Part shown: in pieces, positions 1 through 10,098 of the stretch
Layout: each line of letters begins with the position of its first letter
Numbering within the stretch: position 1 is the stretch's first letter
NCBI GenBank assembly: GCA_000953735.1
Contig: LN554852.1
Coordinates: forward strand, 682,001 to 746,000
Origin: Moritella viscosa
GTDB lineage: Bacteria; Pseudomonadota; Gammaproteobacteria; Enterobacterales; Moritellaceae
Length of the DNA stretch: 64,000 bases
Direction of reading: 5' to 3'
Program-made: the position numbers and the translations under genes
Notes under the pieces: model-generated
What the model was told of the DNA's origin: nothing
The model's database searches: none
Seen by the model: only the letters and a program-made list of their open reading frames with translations

Positions 1-195
1 CGCCATCGCTAGTCGGTGTTCAGCACTAGAACCTGGCGTAGCACGGTGTGGTGGGATGTGATTTGGCATCAATCTGACTTCAGCTAAATTAAGTTGCTGT
101 AATAAGTCTAAGCAAGGACGAAGATGACCATAATGAATCGGATCAAATGTACCGCCTAAAATACCGATGGCGCGAGTAGGTGTAAAATCAGTCAT
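1..195 (-). CDS. nadD: Nicotinate-nucleotide adenylyltransferase (N-terminal part, cut by window edge)
   Basis: Only the first 65 codons are inside the window; the gene runs off the left edge. The reverse-strand reading begins [20 protein letters not shown] and continues with HYGHL. That is the nucleotidyltransferase GGTFDPxHxGH motif that binds the ATP phosphates. NadD transfers AMP from ATP to nicotinate mononucleotide in cytoplasmic NAD synthesis. It lies 82 bp downstream of holA on the same strand, the order leuS-lptE-holA-nadD known from E. coli, so it is probably the last gene of that operon. The start at 195 is the only ATG that places the motif at the usual distance from the N-terminus. 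Confidence 0.9.
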   Translation of the reverse strand, partial: MTDFTPTRAIGILGGTFDPIHYGHLRPCLDLLQQLNLAEVRLMPNHIPPHRATPGSSAEHRLAMA

Positions 196-277
196 AAACA
201 GCCGTTAGTTATTAATAAAGACACAAATCTTTTAATTTCAGCATGATAAAAGTTATTCAATCTCTGCATGATGAAAA

Positions 278-1315
278 CTATCTAATTTCGGAATGATGAA
301 AATTGGGTAACAAAGTTGAATCTGTAAAGCTGATACTCAACATTTGTAGTGATAACCAAGGATCAATACTGGTACTGGTTTTGATTGCACTATCAACGCT
401 AGAGCACAGGACGAGCATTTGTTCAATTTTACTCAATGACAAGCGGCTTAAGCAGGCATTTATAATCTGCTGTCGGCCAGCCCATAAGCGTTGTTTTTTC
501 ATTTCGTCAATCACAGACAAGCCTTGCTGCTGCATTAAACTGTAATGATAAAGTTGATTTATTTCTTTGTTTAGCGCCCAGTTAATGACAATCGGGTCAA
601 CACCTTCTGCTTGTAATTGCTGGAGGATCCGTTGACCACGATTTACTTTACCGGCAAGCAGGGCATCAACAAGTTGGAAACTGCTAAAGTGTGAATGCTG
701 AGTTATTGATTGTTGTAACTGCGCTAAGTTCAATGTCTGACCAGGGTAGAGCAGAGATAACTTATCAATTTCTTGTTTTGCTGCCAGTAAGTTACCTTCA
801 AAGCTACGACACAGTAGGGTGATCACATCCGCTGGAGCTTCTAAGTTTGCACGTTTAAGACGGTGGCGCATCCAATTGGCAAAAAAGCGACCCTCGGGAT
901 GACCAACTGGAATGTAGAGTGCGTTTTTAAAGTACTGCGTAAACCATTTTGCATTTTGCTGTGCTTTGGTTAGATACGGGCCACTGAGAATTAAAATAAG
1001 GTCAGGGTTTAGCAGCTTAAACAAATCATTAAGTTGGCTAATGTATTCTTTCGATGGTCGTTTATCAAAGATGAGCTCGACAGTTTGACGACTAGAGAAC
1101 AGTGACATCGATTGGCAAGTATTAAAAGCCGCAGGCCAATCCATTGTTGGTTCGGCGTGGAACTTATAGTGTTCATCAAAGCCGACTTTTTTAGCGGCGG
1201 CTTTAATCTGCTCAATTGCTTCCATTTTTAATAATGGCTCTTCGCCGAATATTAAATAACAGGGCTTGAGCTCAGTTTTTAGGTACTGATCGAGTTGTTC
1301 TGGATAGACGCGCAT
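278..1315 (-). CDS. holA: DNA polymerase III delta subunit
   Basis: The 345-residue product matches HolA in length and layout. It begins MRVYPEQLDQYLKTELKPCY and has the conserved LIFGEEPLLKMEAIEQI stretch near residues 21-37, the degenerate AAA+ N-terminal region of the clamp loader. Delta opens the beta sliding clamp as part of the gamma/tau complex. The ATG overlaps the lptE stop (TAATG), which suggests translational coupling, and nadD follows 82 bp downstream. The N-terminal beta-binding region is intact. Identification rests on sequence pattern and the conserved order between lptE and nadD. Confidence 0.93.
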   Translation of the reverse strand: MRVYPEQLDQYLKTELKPCYLIFGEEPLLKMEAIEQIKAAAKKVGFDEHYKFHAEPTMDWPAAFNTCQSMSLFSSRQTVELIFDKRPSKEYISQLNDLFKLLNPDLILILSGPYLTKAQQNAKWFTQYFKNALYIPVGHPEGRFFANWMRHRLKRANLEAPADVITLLCRSFEGNLLAAKQEIDKLSLLYPGQTLNLAQLQQSITQHSHFSSFQLVDALLAGKVNRGQRILQQLQAEGVDPIVINWALNKEINQLYHYSLMQQQGLSVIDEMKKQRLWAGRQQIINACLSRLSLSKIEQMLVLCSSVDSAIKTSTSIDPWLSLQMLSISFTDSTLLPNFHHSEIR

Positions 1316-2019
1316 TAGTTCGCTTCAAACTCTGTATTTAATTCTGTATTTAGTTCGGTTTCACTTAACTCCGTATCATTATCACCAATGGTTTTTGGTT
1401 CGATGATTACTTGGCTTAAGGTACGAACAACTTGTTGTGCAGCTGCTTCGCGTAACTCTTTTCTGAGTAATTCAGCTTCACGTGAACGGGCCAGTGCTTC
1501 TTGAGAGTTGTTTAGCTGATCACGTTGTAAGGCAACCGTAAAGTACTGGGGCTCTTGATTGGGTAAGCGTACTTCCATCTGGATAACATAGCTAAGTTCA
1601 TGCTCCGCTGCAGATGCATCTGAATAGAGTGAAACGGTACGTGAAGTTGTACTTTCTGACATAATTCTTAGTACAGGCGTCTGTGAATTCAACAATGATG
1701 GATCCATTGCTGTCGTTTTAGTTTGGGTTGAATCTTCACCCATTATTTCAGAAGAATCATTGGTTTCTGTTGTCTGAGACTCATCGCTAGTTGTTGATTC
1801 CACGGTCGGAACAACAAGATTAATTTGGTTGTAGCGTAACTCTTGTTTGATGAGGCGTGTTAAATCGGAATATTTACTCGATACTAACGTTAAATTGCGT
1901 AATTCATCGGGAATACCACTGCCATTTTTTAAATGAAAGCCACAGCCGCCAAGAATAGCAGTAAAGAGGAAGATGCAAATTAGTCGAATAAAACCTGGTT
2001 TCAGTGCCGATGCAATCAT
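1315..2019 (-). CDS. lptE: LPS-assembly lipoprotein LptE
   Basis: LptE is the outer-membrane lipoprotein that plugs the LptD barrel and helps insert lipopolysaccharide. The product has a lipoprotein signal peptide ending in a lipobox ILGGC, with Cys26 as the acylated residue, followed by GFHLKNG, the usual LptE start after the lipid anchor. At 234 residues it is longer than E. coli LptE (193). The extra length is partly a Ser/Thr/Glu-rich stretch near residues 75-105 and an acidic, repetitive C-terminal tail (ETELNTELNTEFEAN). The start of holA overlaps its stop. It lies downstream of leuS in the same direction, but a terminator-like hairpin in the 194-bp gap may reduce read-through. Confidence 0.9.
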   Translation of the reverse strand: MIASALKPGFIRLICIFLFTAILGGCGFHLKNGSGIPDELRNLTLVSSKYSDLTRLIKQELRYNQINLVVPTVESTTSDESQTTETNDSSEIMGEDSTQTKTTAMDPSLLNSQTPVLRIMSESTTSRTVSLYSDASAAEHELSYVIQMEVRLPNQEPQYFTVALQRDQLNNSQEALARSREAELLRKELREAAAQQVVRTLSQVIIEPKTIGDNDTELSETELNTELNTEFEAN

Positions 2020-2069
2020 AATGCCTACAAAATATATAAATGAATTGTAGGTAATTTTACACGGAATCT

Positions 2070-2124
2070 AAAAACAAAAAAGCCCTAGACTCTACTATAA
2101 AAATAAAAGCAGAATGAAGGGCCT
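2070..2124 (-). terminator. Possible rho-independent terminator or attenuator between leuS and lptE
   Basis: Read on the minus strand, AGGCCCT (2124-2118) can pair with AGGGCTT (2086-2080), giving seven pairs including one G-U, and is followed by TTTTTGTTTTT. The loop is long (about 31 nt), so folding is uncertain. It would end or attenuate leuS transcription before lptE. Confidence 0.4.
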
Positions 2125-2159
2125 ATTATTTGTGTCTAAGTTGTCTATTTATTGAGTAA

Positions 2160-2194
2160 ATACAGCGTTAATTAATTAGCTATTAACGCTGTAT
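2160..2194. repeat. Perfect 13-bp inverted repeat just after leuS
   Basis: ATACAGCGTTAAT (2160-2172) and ATTAACGCTGTAT (2182-2194) are exact reverse complements around a 9-nt loop, 20 bp past the leuS stop. There is no good T-run on either strand, so it is more likely an RNA-stabilising or processing hairpin than a terminator. Confidence 0.6.
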
Positions 2195-2213
2195 AAAGTG
2201 ACAATAAATAGTC

Positions 2214-4805
2214 TTAGTTAGCAACGATGTTGAGTAGTTTACCTGGTACGAAAATTACTTTACGTACAGTTTTACCATCGGTAAATTTCGTCACGTTTTC
2301 ATCAGCGTTAGCAAGTGCTTCTACTGATTCACGTGTTGCATCTGCTGGTACTGTTAGTTTAGCGCGCAGCTTACCGTTTACTTGTACAATGATTAATTTT
2401 TCAGACTCAACCATTGCTGTTTTGTCTGCAACAGGCCATAGAGCTTCGTCGATGTTACCTTCTTGGCCTAGTTTTCCCCATAGTTCAAAACTGATATGCG
2501 GAGTGATAGGTGCAAGTAGACGAACAACAGCCACTAATGCTTCTTGAAGTAGTGCACGATCTTGCTCTGCCTCTTGCGGTGCTTTAGTTAGCTTATTCAT
2601 TAATTCCATCACAGAAGCAATTGCTGTGTTGAACGTTTGACGACGTTCGATATCGTCAGATACCTTCGCAATTGTTTTATGAAGCTCGCGACGTAGTTCT
2701 TTTTGCTTGCCGTTAAGTGCTGCAACGTCTAGTTTAACAACGTCACCTTTGCTGATGTGGCTATAAGCAAGTGTCCAGATTCGACGTAAGAAACGGTGCG
2801 CGCCTTCTACTGCTGAGTCTTGCCATTCTAGTGTTTGGTCTGCAGGAGCTGCAAACATCATGAACAGACGTACTGTATCAGCACCAAAACGTTCGATCAT
2901 TGTTTGCGGGTCGATACCGTTGTTTTTAGACTTAGACATTTTTGTCATGCCTGTATAAACAAGTTCGTTACCTTCATTGTCGATGTATTTAGTCGGTTGA
3001 CCTTTTTCGTCACGCTCAACGGTTACATCTAATGGAGAAACCCAAACACGGCCGCCGCTTGCGTTGGTGTAGTAGTATGCATCAGCAAGTACCATACCTT
3101 GACAAAGTAGACGTTTGAACGGTTCGTTGCTATCAACCATTTGCTCATCACGTAACAGCTTGTGGAAGAAACGTGCATATAATAAATGCATACATGCGTG
3201 TTCAATACCACCCACATACTGATCAACTGGTAACCAATGATTTGCATCATCACGGTTTAGCATTTCAGTTTCTGATGTAGCGCTACAGTAACGTGCGTAG
3301 TACCACGATGATTCCATGAAAGTATCAAATGTGTCTGTTTCACGTAGTGCAGGTTGACCGTTATATGTTGTTTTAGCCCACTCTTTGTCTGCTTTGATTG
3401 GACTTTGAATACCGTCCATTTTCACATCTTCAGGTAGGATCACAGGCAGTTGGTCTGCAGGTGTTGGTACTACAGTTCCATCTTCAAGCGTTAACATTGG
3501 GATTGGTGCGCCCCAGTAACGTTGACGAGAAACACCCCAGTCACGTAGACGGAAGTTCACTTTCTTAGTGCCTTGACCGCTTGCTTCTAATTTAGCTGCA
3601 ATTGCATCAACTGCTGCGCCAAATTCTAGACCGTCAAATTCACCTGAATTAAATAACACACCTTTTTCAGTGAATGCTACTTCAGACACGTCTAGTTCAC
3701 TACCGTCTGCTGGTTTGATTACTGGAACAATATCTATGCTGTATTTTGTTGCGAATTCATAGTCACGTTGATCGTGAGCTGGAACCGCCATTACTGCGCC
3801 GGTGCCGTAACCCATTAATACGAAGTTTGCTACGTATACTGGTACTTTACGACCATTTAATGGATGAATAGCGTATAGGCCAGTAGCCATGCCTTTCTTT
3901 TCCATTTTTTCTAGATCAGCTTCAGCCACTTTCATGTTTTTACATTCAAGGTTGAATGCCGCTAGTGCTGGATTTGTTAATGCTGCTTGTTCTGCAAGTG
4001 GGTGACCTGCTGCGATACCTACATACGTAACACCCATAACTGTGTCTGGACGTGTTGTATATACAGATAATTTGCTGAGTTCGTCACTTTGACCTTCAAC
4101 CGCGAAGTCTAGTTCGATTCCTTCACTGCGACCGATCCAGTTACGTTGCATTGTTTTAACTTGCTCTGGCCAGCCGTCAAGATCATCAATTGACGTAAGT
4201 AGTTCGTCTGCGTACTCAGTAATTTTAATGAACCACTGTGGAATTTCTTTTTGTTCTACAGGGGTATCACAACGCCAGCAACAACCGTCATTTACTTGTT
4301 CATTAGCCAGTACCGTTTCATCGTTCGGGCACCAGTTAACTGATGATGTCTTTTTATAAACTAAACCTTTGTTGAAAAGTTTAGTGAAGAACTCTTGTTC
4401 CCAACGGTAGTATTCAGGTGTACATGTTGCGATTTCACGCTTCCAGTCATAACCAAAGCCTAGAGACGTTAGCTGACCTTTCATGTAATCAATGTTTTCA
4501 TACGTCCAAGGTGCTGGTGCCGTGTTGTTTTTAATTGCAGCATTTTCAGCAGGCAGACCAAATGCATCCCAACCGATAGGTTGTAATACGTTTTTGCCTT
4601 GCATACGTTGGAAACGTGCGATCACGTCACCAATTGTGTAGTTACGTACGTGGCCCATGTGCAGTCGACCACTTGGGTATGGGAACATAGACAAGCAGTA
4701 GAATTTCTCTTTAGTTTCGTCGTTTTGTACTTCGAATGTTTTATTTTCTTGCCAGTGTTTTTGAACCTGAGGTTCGATACTGCTTGGAGTATATTGTTCT
4801 TGCAT
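2214..4805 (-). CDS. leuS: Leucyl-tRNA synthetase
   Basis: This class I synthetase charges tRNA(Leu) with leucine in the cytoplasm. The 863-residue product is of standard bacterial length. It has the HIGH-type motif HMGH at residues 49-52 (after PYPSGRL), a zinc/editing region in the middle, and the KMSKS signature at about residues 622-626 ([11 protein letters not shown]). The C-terminal beta-grasp region ends [17 protein letters not shown]. The ATG at 4805 is followed by the usual [15 protein letters not shown] start. The gene heads the minus-strand group leuS-lptE-holA-nadD and is divergent from ybeL, the arrangement seen in E. coli. Confidence 0.98.
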   Translation of the reverse strand: MQEQYTPSSIEPQVQKHWQENKTFEVQNDETKEKFYCLSMFPYPSGRLHMGHVRNYTIGDVIARFQRMQGKNVLQPIGWDAFGLPAENAAIKNNTAPAPWTYENIDYMKGQLTSLGFGYDWKREIATCTPEYYRWEQEFFTKLFNKGLVYKKTSSVNWCPNDETVLANEQVNDGCCWRCDTPVEQKEIPQWFIKITEYADELLTSIDDLDGWPEQVKTMQRNWIGRSEGIELDFAVEGQSDELSKLSVYTTRPDTVMGVTYVGIAAGHPLAEQAALTNPALAAFNLECKNMKVAEADLEKMEKKGMATGLYAIHPLNGRKVPVYVANFVLMGYGTGAVMAVPAHDQRDYEFATKYSIDIVPVIKPADGSELDVSEVAFTEKGVLFNSGEFDGLEFGAAVDAIAAKLEASGQGTKKVNFRLRDWGVSRQRYWGAPIPMLTLEDGTVVPTPADQLPVILPEDVKMDGIQSPIKADKEWAKTTYNGQPALRETDTFDTFMESSWYYARYCSATSETEMLNRDDANHWLPVDQYVGGIEHACMHLLYARFFHKLLRDEQMVDSNEPFKRLLCQGMVLADAYYYTNASGGRVWVSPLDVTVERDEKGQPTKYIDNEGNELVYTGMTKMSKSKNNGIDPQTMIERFGADTVRLFMMFAAPADQTLEWQDSAVEGAHRFLRRIWTLAYSHISKGDVVKLDVAALNGKQKELRRELHKTIAKVSDDIERRQTFNTAIASVMELMNKLTKAPQEAEQDRALLQEALVAVVRLLAPITPHISFELWGKLGQEGNIDEALWPVADKTAMVESEKLIIVQVNGKLRAKLTVPADATRESVEALANADENVTKFTDGKTVRKVIFVPGKLLNIVAN

Positions 4806-5135
4806 GGGTAATATCCAGTCTGTTCTTGGTAGGATTTATAAACAAATTTTTGCCATAGAATACCTTAGCACAGAGAGGGCAACAAGTTTCATTTGCAGAT
4901 TGCGATAAGTTTTCCATACTGATAATGCTTATTGAAGACTTTTACAAGGTGACTATGTGATGTAGTGCGCTTGTTGGGTGCGTATTTTGGCATATACTTA
5001 AGTTATAGTAGTAACTATATCCCTTCTTCTAATAGGGCCGTTATTGCTGACAATAAATAATTTTACTGATGAATATAGATGACGTTTTATTAATAAATAC
5101 AGGTTAACTGTGATTACATTAATTCGGAGGTTTAT
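4806..5135. other. Divergent intergenic region between leuS and ybeL
   Basis: This 330-bp AT-rich stretch must carry the promoters of the two divergent genes, but I could not pick out convincing -35/-10 pairs. A clear Shine-Dalgarno sequence CGGAGG at about 5125-5130 serves ybeL. No small ORF or RNA gene was recognised. Confidence 0.5.
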
Positions 5136-5642
5136 ATGGCTAAGCTCAATACTCAGTATCAAAATTCAGTGCGCCACTTATCTGTACATCCTCTGAGTTT
5201 TAAAGGGAGGAAATTGTTTATGGGTAATGATTTTACGCAACGATTTGTACTTAAAGCGGAAGCTTATTTAGGTGCTGCGAGTGATTTAACCAAAAAAGAA
5301 CTAACAGAAGCATCTGCTTATATTCGCCATGATATTGGTGAGTTTAATAAAGATTATCAGACGAGTGTTAGTAGTTTTAAGTTATCGGCCTGGTATCAAG
5401 CGTGGGATAAAATCACGTGGGGAGCATTGGCATCAATTACGGATAAAACGCAGGTTGAATGGACTGAGGTTGGTGATGATTTACAACACCAAGGTCGTTA
5501 TAGAACTGGTGACGAAGTTGGCTTTGGTTTACTCACGTGTGTACGTTGTGGTTATCAAAAAGAATTATTTCATCCTGCCATTGTACTTTCTTGTGCTGGT
5601 TGTGATGGTGATGAGTTTATGCGTGAAAGCTTTGATCCTTAA
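5136..5642 (+). CDS. ybeL: Zinc-ribbon protein of the YbeL (DUF1451) family
   Basis: The 168-residue protein has a helical, charged N-terminal two-thirds and a C-terminal zinc ribbon built from two CxxC knuckles (CVRC at about residues 131-134 and CAGC at about 153-156). This is the layout of YbeL/DUF1451 proteins. Their biochemical role is unknown. In E. coli ybeL also lies beside and divergent from leuS, so synteny supports the call. A strong ribosome-binding site (CGGAGG) precedes the ATG, and a good terminator follows 26 bp after the stop, so it is probably transcribed alone. Confidence 0.88.
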   Translation: MAKLNTQYQNSVRHLSVHPLSFKGRKLFMGNDFTQRFVLKAEAYLGAASDLTKKELTEASAYIRHDIGEFNKDYQTSVSSFKLSAWYQAWDKITWGALASITDKTQVEWTEVGDDLQHQGRYRTGDEVGFGLLTCVRCGYQKELFHPAIVLSCAGCDGDEFMRESFDP

Positions 5643-5667
5643 TGTATATGAATAATGTCATATATCT

Positions 5668-5703
5668 AATGGTCAGTTAAGTTATGTACTGACCATTTTT
5701 TTG
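5668..5703 (+). terminator. Rho-independent terminator of ybeL
   Basis: ATGGTCAGT (5669-5677) pairs perfectly with ACTGACCAT (5688-5696) around a 10-nt loop and is followed directly by a run of seven T. Confidence 0.85.
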
Positions 5704-5722
5704 TTTAAAATTAAAGGGATAG

Positions 5723-5956
5723 TTAAAATGGTTCGTCTATTCTCACCGATGGAAACCCTACCTGTTGCGCTGTTGCTGTCGCGATATCTAAATTTCGATA
5801 ACACTTTTCATGGCCGCTAAAATCGGTTAAAGGAATAATATCTCCATTTTCTGATTTAAATTCTACAATCCATCCGTTTGCTATCAAAGACGGTTCAACG
5901 ATGGCCTCAACTAATTCATGTCTGTGATACATGCTTTTGATATCAGAAAGCTGCAT
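5723..5956 (-). CDS. Small conserved-looking protein of unknown function
   Basis: A 77-residue acidic protein begins MQLSDIKSMYHRHELVEAIV and continues with mixed beta/alpha-like sequence (GWIVEFKS, GDIIPLTDFSG, VGFPSVRID). There are no signal peptide, membrane segment or metal-binding cysteines. The reverse-strand GAGGGGTATTACC before the ATG contains a usable ribosome-binding site, which supports translation. It is convergent with ybeL and divergent from the ligase gene. I do not recognise the family with certainty. The pattern resembles short uncharacterised proteins of marine gammaproteobacteria that are sometimes labelled replication/partition related, a label I would not rely on. Confidence 0.6.
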   Translation of the reverse strand: MQLSDIKSMYHRHELVEAIVEPSLIANGWIVEFKSENGDIIPLTDFSGHEKCYRNLDIATATAQQVGFPSVRIDEPF

Positions 5957-6230
5957 GGTAATACCCCTCGTGACAGAACAATCGGATTATAGTTTTAGTG
6001 TAGTTGATGGCCAAACAACTTCAAGAAAGTCAGCTTTTAAAATGATGGTACAGTCTGAATAAGTCGTTTTAATATGTATTATTTGAGTTGTAAACTTGTG
6101 ATCTAGAACGATTAATTATATCAATGAATTACGGTCTTTCGATGCTTCTACTCATGAAAATTAAATTAATTCGTTAACTTTCATTCTGTTTATCATACTG
6201 AGTTATACCACTTATTTGTTTGGAAATTGG

Positions 6231-7460
6231 ATGTTTACTCGAACGTCGTCATTATTCATTTCGTTATTCGTATCAAGCTATCAGCAGCTGTTTGCCGCTG
6301 ATGTTGTTCCTGATCTTGAAATTAAGTTGCCCATAGAGGAGGCTGAGGCGTATTCTCGTTGTCCAAGTGTGCTTAATCAACATCGCATTAGCTATTTAGA
6401 AACACAGATTATTAAACACCGCCAGATTTATTACGCTGGTCAAGAACCATTACTGCATGATGGAGAGTTTGATTTATTAGTTGATGAGTTAGCGCTCCTA
6501 TCTCACTGCCTATCACCTGCATTAAGCAAGGTCGGTGCAAATGACAATAAGCAGAAGTATTTAGAATATCCACACCGACAAAAAATGCTGAGCTTAAATT
6601 CGGTACGTGATCGTGCTTTGATGGACGCGTTTTATCAACGTCATCAAGACAAGCTGTTACTCATTCAACCTAAAATTGATGGTATGGCAGTTGAGTTAGT
6701 TTATGAAAAAGGCATCTTAGTTGCTGCATCGAGCAGAGGGAACGGTAGACAAGGTAAAGACTTGCTGGCGTTGATGTTACGCAGTGATGCCGTTGATAGC
6801 ATTATTGCATATCCGCATACACTGGTTATTCATGGCGAATTATATGTTAGTCAACAAGATTGGCAGGAACGACGTAAGTATGTATCTTCTCGACACATGA
6901 CCGCGGGTATTGCCAGTCAATTGTCACCTTCACAAGTAGATGTCATGAGCTTGCGCTTTATACCTTGGCGTTGGATTGATTCACCTTATCGCGATGAATT
7001 TATGGGGTTAGCGAAGCTGGCCATGCTTGGATTTACTGATATGTCGAAGATGAGCCATGTCATTGATAGTCCGCAAGACATAGATTATTGGCTTGCGCAT
7101 TACCAAAGCATTGAAACGTTATTGCTTGATGGTGTGGTCATTAAATTAGCTGAGAATGCACTGCAATATGAATATGGTCAAACTCAGCATGCTCCGCGAT
7201 GGGCGCTGGCATTAAAATTTACTGGACCTAAAGGATTAAGCCATGTTATTGATATTACGTATCAAATGGGTAAAAGTGGTCGTGTTACGCCTATAATTCA
7301 TTTACAACCACTGGCATTATCGGGTCGACAGGTGACGAAGGTTTCTGGGCGATCACTACCTTGGTTACAGAAAGCCAAAATTGAGGTCGGTAGCCAAGTT
7401 GAAATTGAATTAGTGGGTAATGCAATACCGCAATTAACAAGGGTTGTTAGCCGCCGTTAG
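6231..7460 (+). CDS. ligB: NAD-dependent DNA ligase, LigB type, short form with a signal-like N-terminus
   Basis: This 409-residue protein carries the nucleotidyltransferase core of an NAD-dependent ligase. The adenylated lysine is in PKIDGMAVELVY (Lys about 148), followed by HGELYV, LLDGVVIKL and RWALALKF (motifs III-V), then an OB-fold ending at IPQLTRVVSRR. The first 20-25 residues are hydrophobic and end QQLFAADV, like a signal peptide; E. coli LigB also starts this way. E. coli LigB is 560 residues. Here the zinc finger, helix-hairpin-helix and BRCT regions found in LigA are absent, and the protein stops right after the OB fold. The ATG at 6231 is preferred over an in-frame TTG at 6216 because the signal-like segment starts there. 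Physiological role is uncertain. Confidence 0.8.
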   Translation: MFTRTSSLFISLFVSSYQQLFAADVVPDLEIKLPIEEAEAYSRCPSVLNQHRISYLETQIIKHRQIYYAGQEPLLHDGEFDLLVDELALLSHCLSPALSKVGANDNKQKYLEYPHRQKMLSLNSVRDRALMDAFYQRHQDKLLLIQPKIDGMAVELVYEKGILVAASSRGNGRQGKDLLALMLRSDAVDSIIAYPHTLVIHGELYVSQQDWQERRKYVSSRHMTAGIASQLSPSQVDVMSLRFIPWRWIDSPYRDEFMGLAKLAMLGFTDMSKMSHVIDSPQDIDYWLAHYQSIETLLLDGVVIKLAENALQYEYGQTQHAPRWALALKFTGPKGLSHVIDITYQMGKSGRVTPIIHLQPLALSGRQVTKVSGRSLPWLQKAKIEVGSQVEIELVGNAIPQLTRVVSRR

Positions 7461-7508
7461 CATCTTGCATATTTAGGCATTTTGAGTATACTGCTGCCCA
7501 GTAACTGC

Positions 7509-7541
7509 AACGGGTTCGCTTTTAAGGTGGGCCCGTTTTTA
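7509..7541 (+). terminator. Rho-independent terminator after ligB
   Basis: AACGGG (7509-7514) pairs with CCCGTT (7532-7537), extended by G-U pairs, and is followed by TTTTATTTT. It separates ligB from thiI. Confidence 0.65.
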
Positions 7542-7635
7542 TTTTGATTGAAATTGATCGAATATATCAGCGAAACACCCGGCTCGATGAAATGCTGGGC
7601 CACCTGTTTGTTTGAACTATGATGTAGGCAAAACC

Positions 7636-9090
7636 ATGAAATTTATTGTAAAAATATTCCCAGAAGTAATGATGAAAAGTAAATCTGTACGCAAGCGTTT
7701 TAGTAAAATGCTGCAATCGAGTTTACGTAATATTCTACGCCGTGAAGATGAACACGCTCGTGTGATCCTTGAATGGGATAAAATTGTTGTCCGTACGACA
7801 GATGACAGTGAGAAAAACCGCGATTTTTATCGTGAAGTATTAAAGAATACCCCAGGGATTGCCCATTCACTCGAAGTTCAAGAGTCAACCTTCACCGATC
7901 TTGATGATATTTTCCAGCAAGCATTACCTGTTTATAAAGACATTTTAGTTGGAAAAACGTTTTGTGTACGTGCTAAACGTAACGGTAAGCATGACTTTAC
8001 GTCGATTGACTTAGAACGTTATGTTGGTGGTGGCTTAAACCAGCACACTGAAGCAACTCGTGTACAGTTAAGAAAACCACAAGAAACGATTAAAATTGAA
8101 GTTGAAAATGATAAATTATATTTGGTTACTGCTCGCCATGAAGGCTTAGGTGGTTTCCCTATGGCAGGACAAGAAGATGTGCTGTCATTAATGTCAGGTG
8201 GTTTTGACTCTGCGGTATCAAGTTACTTAACGATTAAACGTGGTAGCCGAACGCATTTCTGTTTCTTCAACTTAGGCGGTGATGCACATGAGATTGGTGT
8301 GAAACAAATTTCATACTTCTTGTGGAACAAATACAGTTCATCACACAAAGTTAAATTTGTTAGCGTACCGTTCGATCCCGTTGTTGCTGAGATATTAGAA
8401 AAAGTAGATAACTCACAAATGGGTGTGGTACTTAAGCGTATGATGATGCGTGCAGCGTCTAAAATTGCTGAGCGTTTAGGTATTGAAGCTTTGGTTACCG
8501 GTGAAGCCGTTGGCCAAGTATCAAGCCAAACTATTCGTAACTTATCGTTAATCGATTCAGTAACGGATACATTGATCTTACGTCCGTTAATTGTTGCTGA
8601 TAAGCAAGATATTATTGATACTGCTCGTCATATTGGTACTGCTGAATTTTCTGAAACAATTCCTGAATACTGTGGTGTTATCTCGAATAAACCAACAGTA
8701 AAAGCAGTGAAAGAGAAGATTGAAGCTGAAGAAGCTAAATTCGACATGAGCTTGATTGACCAAGTTGTTATGGATGCAAACGTGATGGATATTCGTCAAA
8801 TTGCAGAAGAAGCACAAGAGCAAGTTAGTGATGTTGAAGCTGTATCTGAAATTGCATCAAACGAAGTGATCTTAGATATTCGTAGTATTGACGAAGTGGA
8901 AGATTCACCACTTGAAGTTGACGGTTTAGCTATTGAGCACATGCCGTTCTTCAAATTAGGTAACCAGTTTGGCGAATTAGATCAAGATAAAACTTACTTA
9001 CTGTACTGTGATCGTGGTGTGATGAGTAAACTACAAGCGTTATACTTGATTGAAAAAGGTTATGCGAACGTTAAAGTTTACCGTCCTTAA
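7636..9090 (+). CDS. thiI: tRNA 4-thiouridine synthase / thiamine thiazole sulfur carrier enzyme ThiI
   Basis: ThiI adenylates U8 of tRNA and inserts sulfur relayed from IscS; it also supplies sulfur for the thiamine thiazole. The 484-residue protein starts [19 protein letters not shown], so the ATG at 7636 is used rather than a TTG at 7612. It contains an N-terminal ferredoxin-like and THUMP region, the PP-loop SGGFDS at about residues 187-192, the conserved PEYCGVIS cysteine near residue 346, and a C-terminal rhodanese domain with catalytic Cys near 458 ([10 protein letters not shown]). It ends KVYRP as in E. coli. All expected catalytic residues are present. Confidence 0.97.
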   Translation: MKFIVKIFPEVMMKSKSVRKRFSKMLQSSLRNILRREDEHARVILEWDKIVVRTTDDSEKNRDFYREVLKNTPGIAHSLEVQESTFTDLDDIFQQALPVYKDILVGKTFCVRAKRNGKHDFTSIDLERYVGGGLNQHTEATRVQLRKPQETIKIEVENDKLYLVTARHEGLGGFPMAGQEDVLSLMSGGFDSAVSSYLTIKRGSRTHFCFFNLGGDAHEIGVKQISYFLWNKYSSSHKVKFVSVPFDPVVAEILEKVDNSQMGVVLKRMMMRAASKIAERLGIEALVTGEAVGQVSSQTIRNLSLIDSVTDTLILRPLIVADKQDIIDTARHIGTAEFSETIPEYCGVISNKPTVKAVKEKIEAEEAKFDMSLIDQVVMDANVMDIRQIAEEAQEQVSDVEAVSEIASNEVILDIRSIDEVEDSPLEVDGLAIEHMPFFKLGNQFGELDQDKTYLLYCDRGVMSKLQALYLIEKGYANVKVYRP

Positions 9091-9140
9091 CTTTTACTCC
9101 CCTTAATCGTTAGGCTGTGTCCTTATCAAGCTAATGAGTA

Positions 9141-9169
9141 AAAGCCAGCAATTAGTTGCTGGCTTTTTT
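9141..9169. terminator. Bidirectional terminator between thiI and panE
   Basis: AGCCAGCAA (9143-9151) pairs with TTGCTGGCT (9156-9164) around a 4-nt loop. It is flanked by A's on the left and a T-run on the right, so it can serve thiI on the plus strand and panE on the minus strand. Confidence 0.85.
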
Positions 9170-9198
9170 GATCCTGATGTGATTTTTGAATGATGTAA

Positions 9199-10098
9199 CT
9201 AAGCGAGTTCAGTTTCGTGCAGCTTGATTTGATCGTATAAGGCTTTATTCACAGGAGCTTCGATACTGTAGGCATTCGCGACTTTTAAAACATATCCGGT
9301 AATGTAATCAATTTCGGATTGACGGTTAAAGTGATGATCTTGATGCATTGAAGAAAAGTTTTCAGCCGTGCGTTCAATGACATTATCAACTTGTACTTGT
9401 AGCTCTGCATAAGACCAAGGTAATCGGGCTTTTTCACACACGAGTGCTAATTCTTGCACCACCTTTACTACATGCGGATATAACGCTGGGCTTGCCAATT
9501 CACCATTTTTGCATTGATGGATGGCTGTTAATGGGTTTATCGCACAGTTAATCACTAACTTAAGCCATAATTTCTCACGTATATCTTCGCACCATGTTAA
9601 TTCTTCTAGTGCAAATAATTGGCTGGCAATATCTTTATAGCGCTTGGCTTGATTATTAAATGGACCTAGCCAAGTGATACCCGCACCAGTATGGCGAATA
9701 TAGTTGTCTGACAGTTTCAATACGCCATTGGACGTTGTGCCAACCATGATTGCGTTTCGAGGGAATAGCTTTTCGGCTTGTTCCGCCGTGCCCATACCAT
9801 TGTGTAACAATACGATACAGCAATGCTTATCGATTTGTGGTTGCAGTAAGCTTAGTGCTGAAAGCACATGTTGGGCTTTTAGTGTAACGAGTAAAAAGTC
9901 ACATTTAGGTGTGAGGTTAGGCTGCGCCATTACAGTGTTACTCGAATGTCTGTCATTTAAATCTTCAAAGTTAAATGTACGGATATGTGCATCACTTTCG
10001 GGACGCAATATAAATGCGGTGTGTTGGCCTGATTTTAATAATTTTTCTGCAAAGAAATGCCCGATAGCACCTGCACCGAGAATGTTCCAATTAGCCAT
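9199..10098 (-). CDS. panE: 2-dehydropantoate 2-reductase (ketopantoate reductase)
   Basis: The 299-residue protein has the Rossmann NADPH-binding motif GAGAIG near residues 8-13 (NILGAGAIGHFF). Further conserved features are VTLKAQH, the helix around LLHNGMG and the C-terminal helical domain with REKLWLKLVINCAINPLTA, where the Lys and Asn match the ApbA/PanE active-site region. It reduces ketopantoate to pantoate in pantothenate and CoA synthesis. Its ATG overlaps the stop of the upstream VanZ-like gene by 8 bp, so the two are co-transcribed. A bidirectional terminator lies downstream. Confidence 0.92.
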   Translation of the reverse strand: MANWNILGAGAIGHFFAEKLLKSGQHTAFILRPESDAHIRTFNFEDLNDRHSSNTVMAQPNLTPKCDFLLVTLKAQHVLSALSLLQPQIDKHCCIVLLHNGMGTAEQAEKLFPRNAIMVGTTSNGVLKLSDNYIRHTGAGITWLGPFNNQAKRYKDIASQLFALEELTWCEDIREKLWLKLVINCAINPLTAIHQCKNGELASPALYPHVVKVVQELALVCEKARLPWSYAELQVQVDNVIERTAENFSSMHQDHHFNRQSEIDYITGYVLKVANAYSIEAPVNKALYDQIKLHETELA

